Source: Diadema setosum (Eukaryota; Echinodermata; Echinoidea; Diadematoida; Diadematidae). Taken from it: a stretch of DNA of 64,000 nt. The translations under genes and the position numbers were made by a program. Under the pieces are notes generated by a model. It was not told where the DNA came from. It was given only the letters and a program-made list of their open reading frames with translations, and searched no databases. The stretch spans positions 6,392,668-6,456,667 of the forward strand of contig CM067075.1 of NCBI GenBank assembly GCA_033980235.1, read 5' to 3'. Each line of letters opens with the position of its first letter. Within the stretch, counting starts at the first letter, position 1. Positions 13,065 through 24,330 of the stretch are shown piece by piece.

Positions 13065-16000
13065 ATAGCGTGGACATGGTGGAACACACTGTCCAAAGTC
13101 CCTTGGACAGTCAGGGTTAAGGAAGTACTCGTACTGGTTAAACCAAGTTTTCAAGAATGCAGCGATGTGCGTATAGGTCAAGTGAACACTCATTTTGGAG
13201 GACTTGCGTATCCGAATCGACTGGCAACAGTGAAGGTGGTGAATACAAGAACATCTTAATTAATTGCGTTTACTCGAGATGGGCCATTAAAGAACATATA
13301 TCTGGTACAAGCATGACGACTAGATAGGCCATATGACTTGTCTAATGAGATTATACATGAAATAACACAAAAAACAACGGATGACTACAATTCATTGTAT
13401 ATGAAGGTACGTTTGATATGAACTGCAAACGATACACGTCGTGTCTAAGAGAAACACAGACATGTAGAAATTGTGCATTGAGCAAAAAAAAAAAAAAAAA
13501 AAAGCACAAACAAAACGAAAACTGCTTCGATATGCTGTTACCAGTCTGCTCTAGAAGAGCAGTTTTTGTTTAGATCGTGATATCCAGGGCAGGTCACTGA
13601 GGAATCATTATGAGTATCGATCACTTTACCGTTCACCGGGGTGCACCAGGTCGAGGAACAGATATACATGTACCACAGGGAGGTGGAAATATCTCTTTCA
13701 AATTCAACCTCCCTGGATATCATACCGTGATTTCTATTTTCTGCTATGACAGCTAACCTTGGAGTAGCAGGATCTCCTGTAGCTCGTAAGAATGAATCAT
13801 TTTCAGTTATCATCCTTCCTCTCAAAATTCGAAGTGGGGGTGATCTCGTCATCTCGCAATTCTCTCAATGACCTGCGCACAAAATCTTCACGAAACGTCA
13901 TCATCATTTTGACACGAAACGAAAAGGAAACGTTGCATTTTTGATATAGCATCAAATCATGATAGTCTTGTGATGACCTAGTCAGGATGACCTTTAGGGG
14001 AAGACGGATATGTTTGGTGTTGAATTATTGACTAAAAGCGCGATGAGAGATGTGAGGAAACGATGACATTGCCTTGTCAAATTAATTTACGTCTTCTTGT
14101 TGCACGTAAACGTGTCAAACTTTAAAATACGTAACTTTCTAATTTCGCTGTTTTTAGGTCTGATTGTGATGAAACATAATACCTGTCTGTTTGTCTGCAT
14201 TTGTGTTGACACGAACGTGATGTAGACTTTCACCTTTATTTACATAAAAAACCACTTGGAATGAACGAGACGAACTTGAGGTCACGGAATGGGGGACGCG
14301 GCTGGGCAAATTTATTCATCTCAACACCCAAGTACTTGCTCTTGACGTTTAGACGCCTATAAATCATAAGTCTTGTCGTATGAACGACGTAGTCGTGTGA
14401 CCCTTATGCTGTTTCGACAGATATTTCTCCCGTGTTTTCATGTAATGCTTCTTTCTCGTTCTGGCGTCGACGGAATCATTCCAGAGGACGTCTCGGTTTT
14501 CCCCGGGCTTGGGTTACATCGCATCAACACGAGTTTGACATTTCAGTAGCAGCGTTTTTGGGGAGGGTCAGCCCGAGTCAGCGGAGCTCACCCCAACGAC
14601 CTCGACATTGCTCCTTTTTTGTAACGGGACATGACAAGTGGAAATCGTTCTGGAAATACCAGCTCATTTTTCTTCTCCTTGGCATCGTGGGGGATTCGAA
14701 CAGAAATATTCTCATTACAATTGGTATGCCGACCCTTTTAAACGTATTTTACAAGTGGTAACCAAATTTGGATTAAGAAAACAATTCCTGATACTATAAT
14801 CATAATGTGTTCTAATTCTACATTGTAGGTTTAGGTTTGCTTTTGACAATAATTTCTCATGAAAAAAAAAAACTTGCTTGTATCCCTAGTAATAAACAAA
14901 AGTCTAGTAGTTTCATCGCGTGAGTCGAACTTTCAGTACTATAAGGCTTACATTGCTTGAATCAAGAGAACATAAAGTTGCTGGATGTTTTGCTATTTGA
15001 ACTGAGAACAGTGCGAAGGGTGTATCTTTCATTAAGAGGATAAGATGTTGTTTAATACCGTCCCATTACTAATGAGTTGGATACAGCTTTCTGTACAGAA
15101 AAAAGACTATGTAATTTAGCTAGCACATGGCTTATTAACAAAAATGTTCCAAACAACGACAAAACCCCCGAAGTCTACGGAACCAAGGCCTCTTAGTTGT
15201 GAACAATAGCTTTTAGTGGCCATGGTTAAGAACATGTAATCGTTGTAGCCCGCACCTCACCAGTCTTGAAGAGCGTTTTATTGCAAACACCTTCTCTGTG
15301 ATAATCTCTTCGTTAAGCTGTATTTAACGGGCCCATGATTCGACTTCTGGAAATACCAAACAGATTTGAGGTCATAGCATGTGGTCTAAGATTAATTGGT
15401 GGCCTTGTTTACACTGTGTCTAACGCTTTAGACCTATTTCAAGCGATAACACTTCCTGGGTTAAAGAAAGGACATTTTTTAGACTAGACTTCGGCTAGAT
15501 TTGAAACTGTTAAATGTACCAGGGTTTGCAGTAGGCCTATGTTTCCCTTCCATTTCTTCCATTATTGTTATCATTTGTTTATCACAAATGCCATGTATTC
15601 TCCTGGAAGACATTCTTTTTTTTTCGCAATTGTAACATGATGGTTCAACCTCGAAACGAGTCATTCACCTTTCAGAAGTCATACTGTCATTATCTCCTGA
15701 ACCGACTGTCCAGCAGCATTGCACCTCTGCAATGCCAATATGGAAAATAATGTAAGCCTATAAGCATGCTAGTTTGACAGTCATATCAACCTGTTGTTGT
15801 TGTTTTTTGGTACAATATAGTTGTTGTTATTGTGAGACGGGGGTCATCAATTAATAGTTGGTTTCAAGGGAACTCCCTTTATCACTGACGAAACATAGTG
15901 GAGAGTAGACAAGTGGTAGTCATGATATCTTCAAGTATATGTGACCTGGTGAATAATTAATTATGATGCACAACGATTTGGGGACAAAATAACAGAGTTA

Positions 16001-16131
16001 TTGATAGAAATTAACTCCACGATCCTAATGATTTAGCGTGAACGTTATTTACGTTAGGGGGTCCTACGTGGTACGAATCTTCATCGTGCTTTTTCCCGGC
16101 ATTTGAAAACAGTATCGTCAGTAGTTTGTAT
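13065..16131. other. No confident gene
   Basis: Contains a poly-A run at 13484-13503, the hairpin at 13676-13715 and AT-rich sequence. An open frame of about 105 codons on the minus strand (13538-13852) covers the hairpin and has no recognisable domain. Confidence 0.5.
13676..13715. repeat. 40-bp hairpin, micro-palindrome family
   Basis: CAGGGAGGTGGAA pairs with TTCAACCTCCCTG (one mismatch), loop about 14 bp. Flanks carry an imperfect repeat (GATATACAT before, GATATCAT after), not an exact duplication. Confidence 0.6.
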
Positions 16132-16231
16132 GTGAGACCAGGGAGGTTTCCTCTCACCTCCCTGGTGAGACCAATATGGTGAGTCCGACGAGGAACTATA
16201 GGCATTGGCTTATATACCTCCATGGTGAGAC
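16132..16231. repeat. Micro-palindrome array with three GTGAGAC copies
   Basis: GTGAGAC occurs at 16132, 16165 and 16225. The first interval holds a hairpin (CAGGGAGGT .. ACCTCCCTG, 26 bp). The second is about 53 bp, ends CCTCCATG and has no matching left arm, so it looks decayed. Same organisation as the 11.5 kb array; GTGAGACC is the complement of GGTCTCAC, one base from GGTCTTAC. Confidence 0.75.
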
Positions 16232-18175
16232 CTATAAGAATGGGATATTTGGCTTTGGGTCGTCTTTTGGATAGTTTTGCTGTGAAAGTGAGCTGTTTTT
16301 TCTCATGCTTTACAGACATGCGTTATTCCTTTACAGTACTATTCTAGATGACCGTTCATTACGTAATCAGAAGTTTCAGATGGTGGTGTTTGTTCCGTTT
16401 GTTCAGGGGTTCTCTCACACCTCCTCAGTTTAACCCGGTCGCTCCTATTGCATGTAACGTATACATACATGTGAATTTGGCATGCATATCAACTCTCTTA
16501 CTTCGTCGCTTCTCACTCTTCCCCTCAATAACCACCTCCCCTCTCTCTCTCTCCACTGAAAACCAGGTCTCGGGAGATATCAGTGTTTGAGGGTAATCAC
16601 CGAACGTGAGTTGACGCCACACCACACAGCAAACACCATTTGCGCAACTGATTGAACGCATGAGAAACCGGCGGGGGAAAAGCAAACGCGGTTGTTTAAC
16701 CTGAGATGACAAACTGTTTGGGTTTATACTTCGCGAACACTTCGTGAGATCAGGGTAGAAAGCAGAATGCTGATAAAGGAACTGACAGTTCGGTGAACGG
16801 GAAGAGTCAACAAAATCACCTCGCACTAGCTAACTAAAAGCAAAGCGAGTTAGCTCTCGCATACATCAGTTGTGTCAAAAGTTAGCAACGCGAGTGGGCA
16901 CGCTGATAAATTTCATGAACCTGTTATGGAGTATGCATGCATTTTTGCGTGGGACACATTTCGTTGGAGAAACACCTGGGAAATTCATTATCATGACCTT
17001 GTAGTGGAACCAAAAATATCCGATTTGAAATGTCCTTCGAAGACGACTTGGGACTAACCGGGACATTTCATCGAACTCGAAGTGGGTTTGGATATTTCGC
17101 TGTTGTTTAGTTCTATGGAATGCGACTCTTTTAGTTTCTGTTCAGAATTTGCTCTGATTTTCATCACGTGGATTTATTTTCTCAAGTTTTTGCACGTCAC
17201 AAGTTCATTCCGCGTTTCATTTCGCGAACACTTTTTGGGCGAACCACTTTTAATCTTGTTTGCAACAAGCTGAATCTTTGCAACACGAGTTCAGACGAGG
17301 GCGATATACCAAGGTGTGTTGAGTCAGTTATTTAGAAAAATAATTGTTGGAAGAATATTATTGTCAAGCGGGCAAGTCGATGAGAATATTCGAGCAGGAA
17401 AAAAGAGATGTAAAGTGTGTGTCCAGTAAACATTGTGGTGAAACGCGTACTTTCGGCTTGCGAGTGGGTAAAGAACTCATCTTGCTTGCTGTAGATATAC
17501 ACCTCAATGGTTCAACTTCAAGTGGCTGGAGCTAGCGTAGAATGTTCATGTGCGCTCAAGCCAAGAAGATTGCGCTCCTGGTCCCGCAGAGCAAAACAAA
17601 ACTTTCGAGGGGATAACTCGGCTGAAAGATAATCGTGAGAGATCAGTGGATTTTAATTGCTAACATCGAGTGGTCCACCACCCACAGAGCGCGGGACAAA
17701 CTACAATTAGTTGGTTCTTTTTCGAGCACACTATTTCAGCTACTCCATTTTGAAAAGGAAGAGGAGAGATAACGCCTGTTCCGTTAGGCTCACGATATAT
17801 GTGATGCAGCGATATGACAAAAGGCCAAAGGAGCTCATACACGGTCATTAAAAGTCCGCTCAGCATGACACCGGTGATTTGCACGAACTCGTGAGGAAGA
17901 CAGATCGCCGTAAACTGAAGCGGCGCGGCTATCTATTGATACCTGGCCAGGAACCAAACGGACATTTCGGTACGCACTGTACTCACTGCTCTAGTGGAGA
18001 GCGGTACATATTTTGAGATCGGTATATTGTGAATGAATGATGCGAGCTTGGCTGCGCTGTACACGGACACAAGGATCATAACCCCTGCAAGCCTCGGAGC
18101 TGATGGTGCGTAGTCTGCCGCCGGTACCCGCCGGTAAGACGTCGGGAATATATACCAGGAGATTTAGATTCGGAT
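16232..18175. other. Upstream flank of the GALNT gene
   Basis: Less repetitive than its surroundings and GC-richer toward 18.1 kb. It presumably holds the promoter and 5'UTR, but no transcription start, TATA box at a usable distance or upstream exon could be fixed. Confidence 0.4.
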
Positions 18176-18476
18176 ATGACGCGGAATAGTCTCGGTGGTC
18201 GCTTGACGACGGTTCGCCTAGCTTGCAAAACGGGATTTTTCGCAACCTTGCTCCTCTGTCTCGTCGAGCTCCTCCTCGTTCCCGGGAGTCCCCACGAATC
18301 TCGGAATGATGTCGCTGCTAAGGGGACGCTGAGGAAGAAAGCAGACGTTACGGACTACGAGTTCGAGTTTGGAGATTTGCATCTCCAGTCGCTGCCTGAG
18401 AACGGCGCTCAGGTGCAGAGTCCGGCAGGATCACCCGGGTATCAACGTGAACGGCCAGCCGCCACGAACAACAAAG
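18176..18476 (+). CDS. GalNAc-T exon 1: cytosolic tail, membrane anchor and stem start
   Basis: Codes for residues 1-100 plus the first base of codon 101. The N-terminus has Arg/Lys-containing residues (1-19), then a hydrophobic stretch around 21-37 rich in Phe, Leu and Val, as expected for a type II Golgi anchor. Polar, low-conservation stem follows. The ATG at 18176 is chosen because it gives the canonical tail-anchor order and no better upstream start was seen. The exon ends AAAG|GTGCGT, phase 1. This part is little conserved in the family, so assignment rests on the matching phase with exon 2 and on the anchor. Upstream sequence to about 17.9 kb is GC-richer and may be 5'UTR and promoter, but no core promoter element could be fixed. 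Confidence 0.8.
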
Positions 18477-18649
18477 GTGCGTGCCTTTTACTGTATTACC
18501 AGGATTTTTTTTTTTGATTTTTTTTTTTTTTTTTTGGGCCAGGTATGCAGGGGTAGAATAAAAATACGTGACTGTTAGTGCAAATTTACTTTGGAGTGAA
18601 CTTGTGAACTAGTCGGAAGAAGAATACGATCAGTCAATAGGCAGTCAAA

Positions 18650-18695
18650 GTTATAGCAGGGAGGTGGAAGAGATCTTCCACCTCCCTGGTTATAG
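18650..18695. repeat. 32-bp perfect hairpin with 7-bp direct repeats, intron 1
   Basis: GTTATAG at 18650-18656 and 18689-18695 bracket a 32-bp insert whose arms (CAGGGAGGTGGAAGA and TCTTCCACCTCCCTG) pair perfectly around a 2-base centre. It lies 174 bases past the exon 1 donor. Confidence 0.9.
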
Positions 18696-19535
18696 GACAC
18701 GCAGAACGGTTTAAGAATCAAATTTCCACAATACTCATGGATATAATGAGAAAAGGTTTCATATTCTCTTGGTGGTTACCTAAATTTGCCCTATCTACGA
18801 ATAGTTGTGCAGATTCAGAAGGTAGTTTGTGCTAAAAACACAATAACAGAACAAAATTTCGTCCAGTCCGTTGAGTAAATGACAATCCGACGGAAAAGAT
18901 TGTTGAATCCTTATGATGCACTGATTTTGCTCTGTACTTGATTGTGTATACGGGAATACATGTTTTTCCCACGAAATCAGACCAACATTTCGACGGGCTG
19001 TTAACGATCGCCCCGACACTGTACAGGCATGCTATTCTGGAAACTTTGAACTGCACACATTACTTGAATATGAGACCACTCTGAAGCAAATAGTTTTCAC
19101 ACAACAATAGAATGTACTCTTAAATGAAAGGATTGGAACAATCATCCCCCAGCATTCCTACTGATTCCCACCGATCAGTTACTAGCCATCCCCTTTGATA
19201 GTTTGCCACAAACATTTTCATACATGACGCAGATGTATCTTGCTACCTCCCTCATGTCCCTGGCCTGCTCTGTCAGTGGCTTATTTTATGGATTGAATCA
19301 ATGCAAATTATTTTCCCAAGATAAATTATTCAAGAGGGATACATGAGAGGGGAGGGGAATTGACAATAAAAAGAAGGAGGAATTACTAATGTTGTCAATA
19401 TTCAACTGTTGTATATAGGCTTATGGATATGACATGTAAATGTCCGCCTTCGGTGATTGAAGATTGTCGAAGAGTCTCCAAGGACACAGTCGAGACGTCG
19501 AAATGTAATTAAATCAGCATGCGTGGTGCACGTTT

Positions 19536-19537
<2 letters not shown>

Positions 19538-19577
<40 letters not shown>

Positions 19578-19578
19578 T
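19538..19578. repeat. (GT)n microsatellite
   Basis: About 16 uninterrupted GT units, then interrupted GT-rich sequence to about 19600. Confidence 0.9.
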
Positions 19579-20516
19579 TTGGTTCTGTGCGTGTGTGTAG
19601 GCACCCTATCTTTTTATAAAATACTAAATGATAGTATACGTGCATGTGTTTGTGTGTAACAGTTCGTGACGAGCATGGCGCTATAGGGCTCATACCTGTA
19701 AGTAAAATGGAATGACCCAGACTCCTTCACAAATTCGTACCAAAGATACCAAAATATATGAAGAAAACATTAATTAAAATCAGTAATTCAGCAAAGTTCT
19801 GAATGGCTGGAGATATTGAGTATGAATTCATCTACAAACTGCATTTTGGTTGGAAGATAAAAGCTTTTCTCATGGAATTTGAAGGGACTACATTTCATTG
19901 GGTGCATGTACAGAAAATAGGTGATTTTTTTTTTTTTTTTTTTAGTGAAAAGAACTCGTAGTCTGGCTTTGCGGACCCTTGGACAGAGTTTGAGCTGAAG
20001 AACCCGCCTTAGGAGTTTGATGGATGAAAGGGTATATCTCACTTATCCAGGTTAGTGAAGGTGAAACACCTCATTTTTCCCATCTATTTTAGAGATTTTT
20101 TTTTTTTGAATTTTGAATTTTAACACACGTCTCTATGGGGAATTATTTACCCGTGTGAGCCCTATACAACCATGACGTGAGGTGTGATCGAACTGGAAAA
20201 TGTAAACGATTTGGTTTTTAGTGTTTCCTGTTGGAAATTCTTGCTTCTACTAATTTTTCTCTCTTTCCTTTCATCATGATCAGCATGATCAATGCAGTCC
20301 TAATCATAAAAAACCTTCACGAGAGCGCTATGTATCTGTTGCTTTTAATGTCATGCTGCATAGCACTGAGGCAGAGCTGAATTCAGTGACGGTGATGATT
20401 TTGATCTTTCTTTGTTATGACTATAGACATTTTACACTGCCCGTATCGTCGGTGTCATGGTCATCACCCAAGCTTTTCCATTTGCTTTCTTCAAAATTTA
20501 CCAAGGCCATGGCCAG

Positions 20517-20737
20517 CAAGGTACCACAATGGTTACGTTCAGACGGTGATCATTAACTTTGAGGATAAGCTCTATGGGGCGCCAAGTGTCGCACGGTCAA
20601 TTTCGTAACGAAATCAGTCATTTTATCGACGAAATGATCCATTTCGTCACGACATGGACAGTGCTACACTTTGCGCCCCATCGACAGCGTATTCTCGAAG
20701 TTAGCTTAGCCATCTGTACGTAACCATTGTGTTCCTG
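20517..20737. repeat. Palindromic element with another palindromic element at its centre
   Basis: Outer arms: CACAATGGTTACGTTCAGACGG (left, at 20525) and its complement near 20711-20733. The inner element 20575-20680 begins TGGGGCGCCAAGTGT and ends ACACTTTGCGCCCCA, with TTTCGTAACGAAAT and CGACGAAATGA inside. The same inner core occurs in the element at 21711. Confidence 0.7.
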
Positions 20738-21710
20738 ATGCAAATATCTCTTTCAGTGTCACTTCCAATATCAATGTCAAACGTTTTAGTCAGACATTCA
20801 ACCCTGTGGCAATGGATTGAAACGAGGTATAGATCATACACTGACTACAGGAAAGGTTAGACGGAAATTGAGTGTGAATTACTTTCGGAAGAAAGGAATG
20901 ACAATCACATGTTTCATGATCTCCTTTTGTGTTTGCACCAAGTTAAAAAATATGCCAGGAACTTGCAATGCTGTAAGCGACATGTTGTATGAAACTGACA
21001 TAGAAACTCTTTTTTTTCCCCTTTACTTTGGTAATGTATGTGTGTGTATTTGCCACGATTTCACTTACACCCAGTGATAAACATCTTTTGTCACGGAAGG
21101 TGATATTGAGTGCATTAAATCTCATGTCAACGTTCGATCCACAGTAAATCACCCACATCTGATCTTTAGACGTGTAAACCTTGTTCGGTCGAGCAAAGTA
21201 GTATTTTACAATCCCCCATTCACATTGAAAAATTGTAGATTTAGTGTTTTCACTTTACACAAATAGATATTGACAAAGCAGTTGTCGTATGTATACTGTG
21301 CGTTGAACACGTACCATGGTTTAACAGTTTCACGGGAGTTGCTAGGAAGTCCAGTTGCAATCGATCTGCCTGCAAATATCAACTCTAAATTCCACAATTG
21401 ATATCTCGACCAAACGCAACTTGCAATCAATCGCAACTTTCCGTTGCAAGAAGCAAGCTTGCAATCAGTTCCTAGACTTTCAATTGGTTTAGGGGATTTG
21501 CAATTGATTGCAACTTTCTTGCAATGCCCCATTTAGATGAAAATTAGGTAGACTTAGGAGTATTATGTACGCTTGTCATAGCTCGGCAAATAATTAATAA
21601 TCGATGTACCCCTTGGTACAAGAGTGGTGCACGGCCGTGGTAAGGCTTCTCAAAGGCATCTGAACGCTTCATCACGGTTTAGCAATTTGTACAATGCATC
21701 ATACAGCACG

Positions 21711-22382
21711 CTAAGGCCCGAATTTACGAAGGTGGTACAAATGAAAACATGGACAAAAACCATGGAGCGTCAAATGTCGTACGGAATATTTCGTTACGAA
21801 ATTGGTCATTTCGTCGACAAAATGACCGTTTCGTTATCGAAATCATTTCGTGGACGAAATGTTCATTTATGCCCAGCCACATATAAACACGGATGCTCAA
21901 GGATCTACACGGTGATCCGGGGACGTCCGGGAAGATCCGGGGAGATCCGGGATTTTGGTATGACTGTACACACGGTATCAACACGGCAGCTACACGGATA
22001 AGGCCGGAAGAGCGCGGCGTCTACACGGACAAACACGGCATCTACACGGATCAACACGGCATCTACACGGCAGCCACACAGACCACCCCGGATTGCTCTG
22101 CCAACACGGCAATCCCCGGATGACGCCGGATGTTTTTGACCTCCAAAAGTTGCCGTGTTGGCCTCCCGGCGTCAACACGGATCTCTCCCCGGATCAGATC
22201 CGGGGTGGTCCGGGGTGATCCGGGATGTCTATGTGACTGGGGCATTACAAAATAATTATTTCATCAACGAAATGACTTATTTCGTAACGAAATATTCCAT
22301 GCCACACTTGGCGCTCCATGGTTTTTGTCCATGGTTTAAACCATGGTTTCATTTGTACCACCTTCGTGAATTCGGGCCTTAG
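21711..22382. repeat. TIR element carrying a 5'-ACACGG-rich array at its centre
   Basis: Terminal inverted repeats start CTAAGGCCCGAATT and continue with ACGAAGGTGGTACAAATGAA on both sides (two mismatches over about 40 bp); TA may be the target duplication. An inner palindromic unit (GGAGCGTCAAATGTCG left, CACACTTGGCGCTCCA right) is centred on a GC-rich array at about 21890-22215. Nothing coding was found. Confidence 0.75.
21890..22215. repeat. ACACGG / GATCCGGGG array
   Basis: At least ten ACACGG words (often CTACACGG or CAACACGGC) at 7-20 bp spacing, framed by GATCCGGGG-type words on the left (21914-21955) and right (22190-22230). GC-rich in an AT-rich neighbourhood, with a few words in the opposite orientation (CCGTGT at about 22153). 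Confidence 0.8.
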
Positions 22383-22846
22383 AGTACAAAATAAGTAAGC
22401 TTGCATTTTGTGTAGAAAATCGCCTGTAGAAACTTCCTGTAGGACTACTTTTTAGAATTCAAAGTATCTATTAACTATTATGTTGCTGAGGTCTAGAATG
22501 GAAGTTAGCTTTGATTATGACATATTTAACTGAAATAACAATCAAGCATATAAACGTAACAACGATTTTATCGCGAAAATTTGACAACGTGCAGTATCTA
22601 ATTATAAAATTATCTGAAGCAACAGCGGATATTATGCAACATTATGATGATGGAATTTTTTGCTACATTCTCACTACACATTTTGTGCTATCATTACGAT
22701 TTTGCACACCTGAACTAGAAAACAAGGCGTTTTCAATAATGCTTTTCTGACACCAGATCATCGTATATTATAGGCCTACATGCTGTGCTGACATGACGTC
22801 ATTAGGGCTAACTGGCGTAATTTATATGTGTGTATCTAAAAAGTGT

Positions 22847-23795
22847 CTAAAGGGAAGATAAACCCCAAGAGCAATGTGGATTGAGTGAAAGCAGCAACAT
22901 TAGTAGAACACATCAGTGAAAGTTTGAGGAAAATCGGACAATCGATGCAAAAGTTATGAATTTTTAAAGATTTAGTGTTGGAACCGCTGGATGAGGAGAC
23001 TACTAGAGGTTATGACGTATGAGTGGACAACAATACCAAGAAAATATAAAGAAAATTCTACAAAAATCCATTTTTCATGAAAATTACAAATTCCATCAAC
23101 TTGATATTGACATATGTTAAGGGTAGCAATTATTCCCCTGCTTTCTGAAAGAGGTTGGTCCATTGCTCTTTCATGATTCTAGAAAAGTGAATTTTTGTTG
23201 AATTCCCTTTATATTTTCTTTGTATTGTTGTCCACTCATACGTCATATCCTCTAGTAATCTCCTCATCCAGCGGTTCCAACACCAAAACTTTAAAGGGAC
23301 TGTACAGTACTGGTTGAGGTGGGGATTCATGTTTTGAACATTTCTAAGTGAGATAATGAGAAACCTCTTATGAAATATGAAAGAGCATGTGATTTTAAGG
23401 ATTCAACGTTTATTTGATGAAAATTGGTTTTCAAATGGCTGAGATATCCCCAAAAGTGATAATAATAAAAGGCGACATGCCCCACCTTAGTTAGGATCTC
23501 TTTGTTTCACCTTGTTTTTGGATATCTCGGCCATTTCAAAACCGATTTTCATCAAATAAACTTTTGATACCTCTTAAAATTGCATGCTCTTTGACATCTC
23601 ATAGAGTGGTTTCTGAATATCTCGAAAAACGTTAAAAGCTAAATCCTCACCCCGACCAGAACTGTACACACCCTTTAAAAATTCATAACTTTTGCATCGA
23701 TTGTCCGATTTTCCTCAAACTTTCACTGATGTGTTCTACTAATGTTGCTGCTTTCACTCAATCCACATTGCTCTTGGGGTTTATCTTCCCTTTAA
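22847..23795. repeat. Family 1 MITE, copy 2, interrupted
   Basis: Left boundary CTAA at 22847 (degenerate) and TTAA at 23792-23795. Arms contain GTGGATTGAGTGAAAGCAGC, GAACACATCAGTGAAAG, AAATCGGACAATCGATGC and their complements with high identity, so this is one of the best-preserved copies. It is split by a family 2 element at 23291-23678. Confidence 0.85.
23291..23678. repeat. Family 2 MITE nested in family 1
   Basis: TTAA at 23291-23294 and 23675-23678. Left arm AAGGGACTGTACAGTACTGG, right arm complement, and the GATATCTCGGCCATTTC interior. Removing it restores the family 1 sequence ACTTTAAAAATTCATAA at the junction. Family 2 moved after family 1 was in place. Confidence 0.85.
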
Positions 23796-23844
23796 GGGAA
23801 AGTCGGATACACACAGCTTTGCCTAAGGAGATTTCTCATTGCCC

Positions 23845-24032
23845 AAGGGGCCGGATCGTGACATGAGGGAGCCTTGTCATAACCAAGGGAGCCTTATCAC
23901 GGCCTACGGAGTCTTATCGTAACCTATAAGGAGCGTTGTACGACTTTGGGAACGTTCTCGTGACATTTAGGAGCATATTGGTACTGAGACGTATAAGGAG
24001 CCTTATCGTGGCTTACGGTGCCTAAGGACTCA
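23845..24032. repeat. Degenerate minisatellite, unit about 21 bp
   Basis: Seven or eight decayed units of GGGAGCCTTATCGTGACCTA, for example at 23847, 23887, 23909 and 23995. Unit length varies from 19 to 27 bp. Confidence 0.65.
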
Positions 24033-24286
24033 TGCTTGAAGTCTTGCAGGCCCGTATGATCTGTATTGGAATGCGTATTTTCTTTTCGCAACATAACTCG
24101 AAAGGGTCATTATAGTCTATGTGTTGCTTGAAGGCTGAATAGGGGTTTTCGTCCTTGAGAATTGTCACAAAAGCTTAAGCTCCATTATTATGAAGGACAA
24201 AATAACAGATACATTTCATTATGTTACTGGCGTAAGAAAGAAAAAAAAAATCCCCGCATACCACCAATTCGATTTTCTTACATTAG

Positions 24287-24330
24287 AAAACAAACAAACA
24301 AACAAACAAACAAACAAAACAAACAAACAA
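24287..24330. repeat. (CAAA)n microsatellite
   Basis: About ten CAAA units with one slip, in GALNT intron 1. Confidence 0.85.

Noticed and set aside
12480..13193. Open frames of 74-128 codons on both strands near 12.7-13.1 kb
   Set aside because: They follow the TTCGGAATAACGAACC repeat, which lacks stops in several frames; frames conflict and have no domain.
16425..16826. 133-codon open frame on the minus strand
   Set aside because: No domain, no splice context and composition like intergenic sequence.
17660..18245. Minus-strand open frames overlapping the GALNT upstream region and exon 1
   Set aside because: Antisense to a confident coding exon and without recognisable domains.
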